Numbered from the stretch's first letter, positions 1 through 6,839 are shown. The stretch is DNA of 6,839 nt from Planctomycetaceae bacterium (GCA_002708345.1 PANG01000036.1:14638-21476), one strand, 5' to 3'. Translations and numbers: made by a program. Notes: generated from the sequence alone by a model not told the origin.

Positions 1-2615
1 CCATCGTACGTCACCAGGAGCTTCCAGTTTTCCTCGATACACCAGCGATAGAGCAACGTTTTTTCCGGGTCGGCAAGGTCGGCGATGTCATGGGCATAGC
101 TTTCCCCCAGCAAGTGAGTGCGGAGCGGTCCCCGGTTGGAAGACTGGTCCACAAGGTCGATGCCTTCCATCTCTGCTGGCGGTTCAAGCCCACATGCCCG
201 CAGCACGGTAGGGGCAATATCGATACTACTGGCCAGTTGCTGGCGTAATCCTGGCCGCACCTTCCCCGGCCAGCGAACCATGATGGGTGTCCGGGTTCCA
301 CCCTCAAAGGGTGATTGCTTGGAACGAGGTGCAAAGCTCGATCGCCAGCCCTCGGGAACCTTGACATCAGGAGTCCGCTGGATCCAACCATTGTCCGTCA
401 CGAAGATGACGATCGTGTTATCTCGCTGGTCCTTCTTGTCGACGTAGTCAAGCAGCTGGCCACAGGTTTCATCAAACCACTCGCACATCGCGTAATAGCG
501 AGCCAGCTGAATCGGTCGGCCTGTCGCCTGGTACTTGCTGAGCAAACGCTCCGGAGGATTGTGGGGAGTGTGAGGCAGGAACGGGGCGTACCAGAGGAAA
601 TAGGGTTTCTCTCCTGCACCGTCAATAAAGTCAAAGATCGGCTTGAGTCCCTGGCGGCCGATCTTCAGCCCCTCGTCTCCATGCCGTCCTCCCCGGTCCG
701 GATCACCGTGTGTCATGCCGTGAGTAAAACCACCGCGGGAGAAATTTCCCTCCCACCACTTGCCACTCTGGTGACTGAGATAACCGTGCTCGGCAAGCAG
801 TTTCGGGATCGTGGCAACCCGATCAATATTGCTAATCAATTTTTCCCGTTGCTGACGAAAACCTGGATCCTTTCGTAGCGCCGCGCGTTCCACACCCTGC
901 GGGGGTGACGGGTCGTTCCCGGTAATCCTGTGCTGGTGCGGATAAAGTCCCGTGATCATCGTTGCCAGCGATGGCCGGCAGAGGGCCGTGGGAACATAAC
1001 CGCGCACGTAGGTGGCACTTTCCCGGGCCAGCTTGTCGAGCGAGGGAGTCTTGATGACAGGGTGGCCCATAAAGCCAAAATCGGTCCAGGTCTGATCATC
1101 CGAGATGATCAGGATCACGTTGGGGCGATCGCTTCCCAGTGCTCGGGCTGATTGGCGTGGACGTGCCTTTCCCTGGGACTGCTGACGGTCCTCTCGCAGC
1201 GGGAATTTCTCTCGTGAGTACTCGCCCCCGTGCTTGTCCCTGAGTTCATCACAGCGCGATCGCATCGCCGCAAGCTGGCTGGCAAACTTCGAATCGGTCG
1301 CATGGTTAACCAGCTGGTCAGGATCCTTCTCCAGGTCATGAAGAAACTCAAACGGTGGATCCTGTTCGAAATACCGTGCATAGACCCACCGTTCACCGCG
1401 GACACCCTCGTACTTGGGGATTCGACCTGGCACATGCATCAGGTGTTCACAGAGAAAATCTGTCCGCCAGCTGTCGGGCTTTTCACCTGCCAAAAGCGGC
1501 CCCAGTCCGCGGCCCTGGTACGACTCCGGCACCTCCACCCCCGCCAGCTGCACGATCGTCGCGGGAATGTCAATGTTCAGCGCAACCTGGTCAACCAGCT
1601 TTCCGCGGAAACCGTCCTTCGCCCGCGGATCATGAATCACCAGCGGCACACGCAGCGATTCCTCGTAATGGGACCATTTGCCGGCAAATCCCCGTTGTCC
1701 CAGGTAGTAACCATTATCTCCCGCGTAAACGATAATCGTGTTATCTGAAAGCCCCGCCGCCTGGAGTTGTTTCACCACGCGGCCAACCACGTGATCTACT
1801 CCACTGATCATGCGGTAATAACCACGGATATTCTTCTGGTACTTTTCTTCCGTATCCCACCGCCAGAAGTATCGCTGGCGATTCAAGCCTCGCTTGAGGA
1901 ATTCTGGATGCGACTCAAAGATCTCCGGGGCCGCCAATCGAGGCGACGCGATCGTAGAATCCTCGTAAAGATGCGCGACAGCCTTCGGGAACGGGTAATG
2001 ATTCTGCTTGTCACTGTCCTCGGCATGCGGAGCATTAAAACTGACCGACAGGCAAAACGGCTTGTCTTTCACCTGCTGGGAGAGAAACTCGATTGCCAGG
2101 TCACCGGCAATCTGGCTCACATGGCGAGTCGAACCATCTGCCTGGGGCTTGTGATACGGGTTGCGGTTCAGTGGTTTGAAATAATGGAACATCTCCTCGG
2201 TGACACCACGTTCCACCCCCACTCCGAACTTGCCCACGAATCCCGTCTGGTATCCATTCTGCTTGAGCAGCGCGGGATAACTGAGTGACGTCTGCTCTCT
2301 TGTGATTGGCACGGTTCGAAAAGTGTAACGGTGCGATCGTTCGTAGAGGCCCGTGAATATCGAGGCCCGGCTGGCAGCACAAATCGATGTCGTTACAAAC
2401 ATGTTCCGAAAACGGACACCCTCTCGCGCCAGCTCGTCCACGTTGGGTGTCTGGATTACCGGGTGCCCGGCACACCCCATCTGGTCCCAGCGTTGATCAT
2501 CGGCAAGGAAAAAGATGATGTTGGGCTGTTCGGCTCCCTGTCCAGTCGGACAGAAACTGGAAGACAAAAGCAGCGCGAGCAGCCACGTCGCTGAACGGAA
2601 GGGCAGAGGTGCCAT
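1..2615 (-). CDS. Secreted tandem (two-domain) sulfatase, 3' end beyond window
   Basis: This is one open frame of 871 codons with no stop, read directly on the minus strand; it leaves the window at the left edge, so the C-terminus is missing. Residues 1-28 look like a Sec signal peptide (basic start, then a WLLALLL core). Sulfatase domain 1 covers about residues 30-470: metal ligands D39/D40, formylglycine motif C79-A-A-S-R83, K129 (GKFG), H197 (APHAED), D300-N301-G302, K313. A hydrophilic linker (about 475-495) leads to domain 2 from about residue 496: D506/D507, C546-R-P-S-L550, K619 (GKWWEG), H682 and H685, D741-N742-G743, K766. Sulfatases hydrolyse sulfate esters using a formylglycine made from the motif Cys; the substrate here is unknown, with sulfated polysaccharide an inference. 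Domain 2 lacks the motif's usual arginine. The ATG at 2615 has GGAG 6 nt upstream. It is the last visible gene of the operon, 65 nt after the PPC gene. The sulfatase assignment is firm; activity of domain 2 is uncertain. Confidence 0.93.
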   Translation of the reverse strand, partial: MAPLPFRSATWLLALLLSSSFCPTGQGAEQPNIIFFLADDQRWDQMGCAGHPVIQTPNVDELAREGVRFRNMFVTTSICAASRASIFTGLYERSHRYTFRTVPITREQTSLSYPALLKQNGYQTGFVGKFGVGVERGVTEEMFHYFKPLNRNPYHKPQADGSTRHVSQIAGDLAIEFLSQQVKDKPFCLSVSFNAPHAEDSDKQNHYPFPKAVAHLYEDSTIASPRLAAPEIFESHPEFLKRGLNRQRYFWRWDTEEKYQKNIRGYYRMISGVDHVVGRVVKQLQAAGLSDNTIIVYAGDNGYYLGQRGFAGKWSHYEESLRVPLVIHDPRAKDGFRGKLVDQVALNIDIPATIVQLAGVEVPESYQGRGLGPLLAGEKPDSWRTDFLCEHLMHVPGRIPKYEGVRGERWVYARYFEQDPPFEFLHDLEKDPDQLVNHATDSKFASQLAAMRSRCDELRDKHGGEYSREKFPLREDRQQSQGKARPRQSARALGSDRPNVILIISDDQTWTDFGFMGHPVIKTPSLDKLARESATYVRGYVPTALCRPSLATMITGLYPHQHRITGNDPSPPQGVERAALRKDPGFRQQREKLISNIDRVATIPKLLAEHGYLSHQSGKWWEGNFSRGGFTHGMTHGDPDRGGRHGDEGLKIGRQGLKPIFDFIDGAGEKPYFLWYAPFLPHTPHNPPERLLSKYQATGRPIQLARYYAMCEWFDETCGQLLDYVDKKDQRDNTIVIFVTDNGWIQRTPDVKVPEGWRSSFAPRSKQSPFEGGTRTPIMVRWPGKVRPGLRQQLASSIDIAPTVLRACGLEPPAEMEGIDLVDQSSNRGPLRTHLLGESYAHDIADLADPEKTLLYRWCIEENWKLLVTYD

Positions 2616-2621
2616 CAGATT

Positions 2622-2625
2622 CTCC
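2622..2625 (-). promoter_or_regulatory. Ribosome binding site of the tandem sulfatase gene
   Basis: GGAG on the minus strand lies 6 nt before the ATG at 2615 and supports that start. It sits in the 65-nt gap after the PPC gene. I found no convincing promoter or terminator in that gap, so the gene is probably read from the upstream operon. Confidence 0.6.
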
Positions 2626-2680
2626 AGGTCAAGAACGTAATCGGTCCTGGCAAAATTCTATGTGAGGAATCCGGGCCACA

Positions 2681-5074
2681 CTAGCGGGCCGGCGGCAGCA
2701 CCGAGAGCCTGGCTTCCGCCGTGTACGGGTTCCCACCGGGCATTGCCGTGACCCGCACTGTAAGTGGCATGTTGAGGCGGGACGTAAGTGATTCCGCGCA
2801 GCGGATCCTGAGAACTCCCTCTCGCTGGCCAGCCGGCAACTTGACCGGATCTGCAACCATGTCCTTGATATGCTCGGGCGGCACCAGTTCCACCAGCACA
2901 TCCCCTTCCAGCCCTCGTCCCCGGTCAACAGCGAACTGGACATCCAGCGTCTCTCCCGGCTGGTAGAACATCGCCGCCGGTTTAACCTCGACCTGGAGTT
3001 GCCCCGGATCGACCAGCACGATGATCTGGTCATTCTGTTCATTCGATGTGTAACTCACCTTGTGCTTCCCACCCTGGCCATCGTCCTGGAGAGAGACTCC
3101 CATCACGACTGTTCGACTGGTCCGGCCGACTTCCATCCACGGCGCCAGCTTGATGGGGTAGGTAAACTCGGTAGCCCCCGCCGGGACGACAATCGTCGGT
3201 CCGGTCACTCCCTGAAGGTGGCGGACCTGGCGATCTCCAAGGCTGACCGTGATCGGGCCGTCATAGCCGGTCCGCTCGATCGAGAAGGTGCGGAAGAAAG
3301 TACCGCCCCGGGGAGCATACTCTGACTGGAAAATCCCCACGATCTTGTAGGGAGTGGGCATGGCAACGGCGAGGGTGAGTTCGTCGATTAACAGGTCGTC
3401 TGCGGTGGCGGCCGGCTGGGTAGCCACGCGATGGAACCTCATGTCCTCGACCATCGCCGTTCCAGAAACTTTCACCGGCACGATCCCGATGGTGGCATCG
3501 GCAGGAACCTTGAAGCCAAGGGATATCTCGTTCTTCCCTTCCGGGATCTTGTCTGAGGTAATTTCGAATCCCTCTGGAAGACCTTCCACTGACAACTGGA
3601 TTTCACCGTTAAATCCACCCTGCCGCTGTGCCGTGATCTTGATTTTTCCCTCTGCTGCCCGGTTCACGGTCAGGGTGTCCGCGGTGAGCGTGAGCTGGAA
3701 ATCTTTTTCCGGTTCCACCACTGGGCCGGCAACAAGGCGATAGGCAAAGGCCGGTCCCCCGCGGAAGGCAAAACGGTCTCGCACCTGCACCTGGTATTTT
3801 CCATCGGCAGGCACGGTAAAAGTCAACTTCGAATCGGGCTGGCCACCTTGGTCATCCGACCGGGCAAGCTCTTTCCCCTCGCCATCGAGCACCACGAGAA
3901 CAGAATCAAGCGGGGATCCCAGCCGGGCTGCTCGCACTTCCAGTTCAATCTTCTCGTCCCTGGCCGCTTCTAGCCACCAGGTATCTTTCTCGCCGGCCCT
4001 GTCAACTCGGCCGTTAAAAACAGCGGGCAACTCCCGTGCAGTGGGGTCCCCCTGGTCGACTTCCAGGTACTCTGCCACCTCGCTCGTCTCCAGCTGAAAG
4101 CTGTTGGTCAACTGGCCACCCACTTCCAGCCGCGTCAGCCAGACCGGGGTGCCATCGTCGGGGATTGTCACCCGTGCTTTTCTCGTCCCCAGGTTCTGCC
4201 CAGCCAGTTCCAGCTGCACCTGCTCTCCGCGGATCCATCCCAGCGGGTAAACTCCCTCGACATAAGCCCGATCGGTGACTGTCAGCCGGTAGACGTAGTC
4301 CTGGAGCCCGGCAAACTGCACATCATGAATACGCAACTGGTAGAGACCTGTCCGGGGGGCAACAAACGAGAGCCGCGAATCCGACCCGATGGCATCGGTA
4401 TTTTCTGCAAGTCGCCGGCCATCCGGTCCCCGCAGTTCCAGGTGTGAATCGAGCGGGGATCCGAGTCGGGCCGCCATCACCTCGCAGGTATAACCCTTCC
4501 CCTGCTCGGCCTCAAAGGTCCAGCAGTCCACATCCTCGCGAGGGAAAATACGGCCATTGATGGTGACCGGCAGTTGAACCCGGGTGGGGACTGGTGTGCC
4601 GTCGATCTCTTCCTCCACGATCTCCGGCAGATCACCAATCACGAACTTCCTGGTGGCTGTGGCTCCCTGGCTTGTCCAGACGCGCCAGCGTCGAAAGCCC
4701 AGCGGTGCATCCTCGCCAATCACCACCTCGCCTGCCTGGTCCTTGGGGTAGTCCTCCTTTGCCTGGGAGGCTGGCATCGGGATCCGTGGTCCCTCGAACC
4801 AGGTGGTACTGTCGGCCCGCTTGATGGTCAGGCTTGCCTGCACGCCCGGCCCGATCATCTGGAAAGGACACTGCTCGTGAAGGTAATGCCCTCCCACGTT
4901 GAACTTGACCGTCGTCCCCTGCTGTCCACCCGCCGGGAAAATATAAGCGGCCGAGGGAGTCTCCGCTGCCGTGACAGACGTCAACAGCGCGATCAGCAGC
5001 AGTGGTATCCAGTGACGGCGTTGAGAACAAGTCGTTGACATCAAACCCCCGGGAGAATCACTTCCCCAGGCCAC
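2681..5074 (-). CDS. Secreted protein with two PPC domains and Ig-like modules
   Basis: This encodes a 797-residue non-enzymatic-looking exported protein. A Sec signal peptide has its basic region at QRRHW (18-22), its hydrophobic core at about 23-36 and likely cleavage near A36/A37. An IPT/TIG-like beta segment (about 43-83, with PAGGQQGTTV) follows. PPC domain 1 is about 169-267, a second IPT-like segment about 273-305, and PPC domain 2 about 349-448. Beta-rich, probably Ig-like regions fill 457-540 and 690-795. Both PPC domains contain an identical AARLGSPLDS. PPC domains occur in many secreted proteins and are thought to aid folding, targeting or substrate binding; no catalytic motif is visible. 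Start choice: the GTG at 5074 shares one base with the DUF1501 stop (TAGTG) and has GAGGAG 8 nt upstream, suggesting translational coupling. An ATG at 5041 would give a shorter, more typical signal peptide and cannot be excluded. Its role is probably surface binding or scaffolding for the neighbouring enzymes (inference). Confidence 0.88.
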   Translation of the reverse strand: MAWGSDSPGGLMSTTCSQRRHWIPLLLIALLTSVTAAETPSAAYIFPAGGQQGTTVKFNVGGHYLHEQCPFQMIGPGVQASLTIKRADSTTWFEGPRIPMPASQAKEDYPKDQAGEVVIGEDAPLGFRRWRVWTSQGATATRKFVIGDLPEIVEEEIDGTPVPTRVQLPVTINGRIFPREDVDCWTFEAEQGKGYTCEVMAARLGSPLDSHLELRGPDGRRLAENTDAIGSDSRLSFVAPRTGLYQLRIHDVQFAGLQDYVYRLTVTDRAYVEGVYPLGWIRGEQVQLELAGQNLGTRKARVTIPDDGTPVWLTRLEVGGQLTNSFQLETSEVAEYLEVDQGDPTARELPAVFNGRVDRAGEKDTWWLEAARDEKIELEVRAARLGSPLDSVLVVLDGEGKELARSDDQGGQPDSKLTFTVPADGKYQVQVRDRFAFRGGPAFAYRLVAGPVVEPEKDFQLTLTADTLTVNRAAEGKIKITAQRQGGFNGEIQLSVEGLPEGFEITSDKIPEGKNEISLGFKVPADATIGIVPVKVSGTAMVEDMRFHRVATQPAATADDLLIDELTLAVAMPTPYKIVGIFQSEYAPRGGTFFRTFSIERTGYDGPITVSLGDRQVRHLQGVTGPTIVVPAGATEFTYPIKLAPWMEVGRTSRTVVMGVSLQDDGQGGKHKVSYTSNEQNDQIIVLVDPGQLQVEVKPAAMFYQPGETLDVQFAVDRGRGLEGDVLVELVPPEHIKDMVADPVKLPAGQREGVLRIRCAESLTSRLNMPLTVRVTAMPGGNPYTAEARLSVLPPAR
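3902..3931 (-). repeat. Conserved motif copy in PPC domain 2
   Basis: These 30 bases encode AARLGSPLDS (residues 382-391 of the PPC protein). They match the stretch at 4445-4474 at 25 of 30 bases by eye. The five differences leave all ten residues unchanged. This is a family-typical PPC motif seen twice, not a mobile or regulatory repeat. Confidence 0.65.
4445..4474 (-). repeat. Conserved motif copy in PPC domain 1
   Basis: These 30 bases encode AARLGSPLDS (residues 201-210 of the PPC protein), identical in protein to the copy in PPC domain 2 and lying 543 bases from it. The flanking PPC sequence is clearly more diverged than this core. Confidence 0.65.
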
Positions 5075-6414
5075 TAGAAAAGCTCCTCGATGACCCGGCC
5101 TTCGCCTGGCACGATGGGTATCGGGCGTCCCTCTGCTGTCCGGTATTCCGTTTTTGGATCGATACCCAGTCCATGGTAAATGGTCGCAGCCAGGTCGGCC
5201 GGTCCAAAGGGTGTCGTGGCAGGCTTCTCGGCTCGCTCATTAGAAGCTCCCACTACGCGGCCTCCCTGGATACCACCTCCTGCCATGGCAATCGCGCTGC
5301 TGGGACCCCAGTGGTCCCGTCCGGCGGAGGGGTTAACACGTGGCGTGCGACCAAACTCACCGGTCACCAGGACCATCGTCGTCTCGAGCATCCGCCGTTC
5401 CTCCAGGTCCCGCAGCAGCGTTGCAAGGGCACTATCAAGTTGCCAGAGCAGGTCATTCTTGAGGACGTGGAAGTTGTTGTAATGGGTATCCCAGTTACTG
5501 TGATCGATGAACGTGCAACGGACACCGGCCTCCACCAGTCGCCGTGCCATCAGGCAAGACTGTCCCAGGGAATGACGGCCATACTGGTCCCGCAGCTTGT
5601 CCGCCTCACGATGAATATTAAAAGCAGCCTTGGTCGCACTGGAGGTCATCAGGTCGAATGCCTTTTGCTGGTAGGTGCTCATTGCCCGCACCCCCTTGTT
5701 GGCTCGCGCCTCTTCAGCTCGCTCAAAGCGATTGACACGTGAAAGCAGTTCCCTCCGGGAGCCAAGTCGATCGGCGGCAATATCGATCGGCGGGACAAGG
5801 TCGGGTACGGCAAAATTGGGAGCATTCGGATCCGCCTCAACGACAAACGGGGCAAACGAGGAACCGAGGTCTGCCGACCCGCCACTGTTATGCATCTTCG
5901 GCAGGCAGACGTAGGGCGGTACCGGCCCACGGGGCCCCAGTTGCTGGGCGATAACCGAACCGTAGCAGGGCTTCTGATTATTCGGCTTCAATCCGGCGTT
6001 GAATCCCCCCTGGGGATGGTAGCCGGTCAGCATCCAGTGGTCGGCCGGTCCGTGGCCAGAGTTGCTGTGACCGAAGGAGCGAACCAGCGAGAGCTTGTCC
6101 ATCTGCTGCGCCAGTTGCGGGAGGTGCTCACAGAGCTGGATTCCTGGCACGTTGGTGTTAATCGGATCAAATTCGCCTCGGAATTCCGCCGGGGCATCCG
6201 GCTTCATATCCCAGGTGTCGATGGTGGAAAGTCCTCCCTGCAGGAAGACAATGATCAACGACACATCACTTTTTGATTTTCCCTTTTCCGCTGCAATCGC
6301 CTTTTGCTGGAGCAACTGGGGCAGGGTAACACCCATTCCAAAAAGCCCCGCCGCCCCGTAGCGCAACATGTCACGACGACTGGTTCCATCACAGAATGTC
6401 TTCTGTCGCTTCAT
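5074..6414 (-). CDS. DUF1501 domain-containing protein, probably Tat-exported
   Basis: This 446-residue protein, counted from the ATG at 6414, is a full-length DUF1501 member, a family abundant in Planctomycetota and of unknown function. Its fold is placed in the alkaline-phosphatase-like superfamily that also holds sulfatases. The N-terminus carries a twin-arginine-type motif SRRDML (12-17) followed by a hydrophobic stretch to about residue 42, which suggests Tat export of a folded, possibly metal-loaded protein. Family motifs visible in order are FLQGG (57-61), STIDTWDMKP (63-72), GHGPADHW (120-127), DHSNWDTH (304-311), GEFGRTPR (352-359) and GRDHW (365-369); their Asp and His residues are plausible metal ligands, which is inference. 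Start choice: GGAGGAG ends 6 nt before the ATG at 6414. A GTG at 6432 and an ATG at 6420 are in frame, but the first has no upstream purine run and the second abuts it. The gene begins 24 nt after the DUF1553 stop, and its stop overlaps the next GTG by one base. Confidence 0.95.
   Translation of the reverse strand: MKRQKTFCDGTSRRDMLRYGAAGLFGMGVTLPQLLQQKAIAAEKGKSKSDVSLIIVFLQGGLSTIDTWDMKPDAPAEFRGEFDPINTNVPGIQLCEHLPQLAQQMDKLSLVRSFGHSNSGHGPADHWMLTGYHPQGGFNAGLKPNNQKPCYGSVIAQQLGPRGPVPPYVCLPKMHNSGGSADLGSSFAPFVVEADPNAPNFAVPDLVPPIDIAADRLGSRRELLSRVNRFERAEEARANKGVRAMSTYQQKAFDLMTSSATKAAFNIHREADKLRDQYGRHSLGQSCLMARRLVEAGVRCTFIDHSNWDTHYNNFHVLKNDLLWQLDSALATLLRDLEERRMLETTMVLVTGEFGRTPRVNPSAGRDHWGPSSAIAMAGGGIQGGRVVGASNERAEKPATTPFGPADLAATIYHGLGIDPKTEYRTAEGRPIPIVPGEGRVIEELF
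5083..5088 (-). promoter_or_regulatory. Putative ribosome binding site for the PPC gene, inside DUF1501
   Basis: GAGGAG on the minus strand lies 8 nt before the GTG at 5074 and also encodes the Glu-Glu near the C-terminus of the DUF1501 protein. It favours the overlapping GTG start. The alternative ATG at 5041 has only a GGGGG run 4 nt upstream. Confidence 0.45.
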
Positions 6415-6420
6415 CGTCAT

Positions 6421-6427
6421 CTCCTCC
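6421..6427 (-). promoter_or_regulatory. Ribosome binding site of the DUF1501 gene
   Basis: GGAGGAG on the minus strand sits 6 nt before the ATG at 6414 and decides between three in-frame starts (6432 GTG, 6420 ATG, 6414 ATG). It lies in the short gap after the DUF1553 stop codon. Confidence 0.7.
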
Positions 6428-6438
6428 GGCACAGGCTG

Positions 6439-6839
6439 CTAGTGGTTAAACATAAACTCCAGCGAGTTCATCATGCTCCATGAAAGATCTTCGGCCGCAT
6501 GACGTCGGTCGGGTTGGCTGTTTATATATTCTACGCCATTTTTCTTCTCATTCGAATCCGGAAATCGAGCGAAAAATGTCAGGTAGAGTTCATCAACAAG
6601 GTGGTCATTTTCCGGGTAACTGGCAAGTATTTCGGCAACCTGACCGCCTGCGTGTGAAATTTTCCTGTGAATTACCGGTGAATTAAGCACGTGCAGAACC
6701 TGTCCCACCGTCGGTTCTGAAATACGCTCGCAGTCACATGCCGTGACTCGTGATGGTCGGCCAAACAGCTTCAGCATGTAATGCGGCACCTGGCTATCCC
6801 AGAGCTGGATCGCCCGACTCCCTTCCGGCACACCGTCAA
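6439..6839 (-). CDS. DUF1553 (PSD1) protein, C-terminal part only
   Basis: The frame is open to the right edge and gives the last 132 residues of a larger protein; the N-terminus is outside the window. The residues match the typical end of PSD1/DUF1553 proteins: LFGRPSR, then CDCERISEPT with the paired cysteines, VLHVLNSP, DELYLTFFARFP, and a closing MNSLEFMFNH. In Planctomycetota such proteins usually carry an N-terminal signal, often a cytochrome c-like segment (PSCyt1), and a DUF1549 (PSCyt2) domain before DUF1553; none of that can be seen here. Their biochemical role is unknown. The DUF1553-DUF1501 order with a 24-nt gap is the common arrangement for this pair and suggests co-transcription and joint function. 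An in-frame GTG at 6831 is internal to the domain and should not be taken as the start. Confidence 0.92.
   Translation of the reverse strand, partial: DGVPEGSRAIQLWDSQVPHYMLKLFGRPSRVTACDCERISEPTVGQVLHVLNSPVIHRKISHAGGQVAEILASYPENDHLVDELYLTFFARFPDSNEKKNGVEYINSQPDRRHAAEDLSWSMMNSLEFMFNH

Noticed and set aside
315..878. Plus-strand open frame of 187 codons opposite the second sulfatase domain (also 1230-1748 and 1767-2288)
   Set aside because: The minus strand codes continuously for sulfatase motifs across these stretches. The plus-strand frames show no family features.
1100..1200. Two separate sulfatase genes, or a frameshifted or broken one
   Set aside because: I translated the minus strand through the linker and found no stop, no ribosome-site plus start pair, no second signal peptide and no phase change. 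The motifs of both domains are in one frame.
2535..2615. Lipoprotein signal in the sulfatase leader (SSSFC)
   Set aside because: The residue before Cys22 is Phe, which does not fit a lipobox. An ordinary Sec leader cleaved near A28 is more likely.
2616..2680. Promoter (TAGAAT at 2655-2660) or terminator hairpin (GGCC...GGCC near 2674-2690) between the PPC and sulfatase genes
   Set aside because: There is no matching -35 element at proper spacing. The hairpin stem is only about 4 bp with no T-run, and it overlaps the PPC stop codon.
5002..5742. Plus-strand open frame of 246 codons opposite the DUF1501 gene
   Set aside because: It lies entirely antisense to well-recognised genes, has no recognisable domain or convincing upstream signal, and its composition looks like a codon-bias shadow.
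6439..6831. A complete 130-residue gene starting at the GTG at 6831
   Set aside because: The frame stays open to the window edge, and the visible residues align with the interior and end of DUF1553, so this is a truncated view of a larger gene.

Overview
The window looks like a piece of a Planctomycetota chromosome (Pirellula/Rhodopirellula-type relatives). This is inferred from gene content. A DUF1553 (PSD1) protein, a DUF1501 protein and a pre-peptidase C-terminal (PPC) domain protein lie in a row with sulfatases, a combination very common in that phylum. The DNA is moderately GC-rich and almost entirely coding. There are no RNA genes, mobile elements or CRISPR arrays, and no stretch over 300 bases lacks a gene.

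All four genes are on the minus strand, so transcription runs from right to left. (1) 6839-6439: C-terminal 132 residues of a DUF1553 protein whose N-terminus lies beyond the right edge. (2) 6414-5074: a complete DUF1501 protein with a twin-arginine-type leader. (3) 5074-2681: a complete secreted protein with two PPC domains and other beta-rich modules. (4) 2615-1: a very long frame that starts with a signal peptide, encodes two complete-looking sulfatase cores in tandem, and leaves the window at the left edge still open. The gaps are 24 nt, a 1-nt overlap, and 65 nt, so this is probably one operon. Shine-Dalgarno-like purine runs precede genes 2, 3 and 4.

The most notable element is gene 4. 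Over 871 codons there is no stop and no frame change between the two sulfatase domains. The first has a standard formylglycine motif (C79-A-A-S-R83). The second has C546-R-P-S-L550, where the usual final arginine is leucine.

All products appear to be exported. DUF1501 belongs to the same alkaline-phosphatase-like superfamily as the sulfatases, so three domains of that fold are encoded side by side. A reasonable but unproven reading is a cell-surface or periplasmic module acting on sulfated polymers. The PPC protein would supply binding or structural modules, and the roles of DUF1501 and DUF1553 are unknown.
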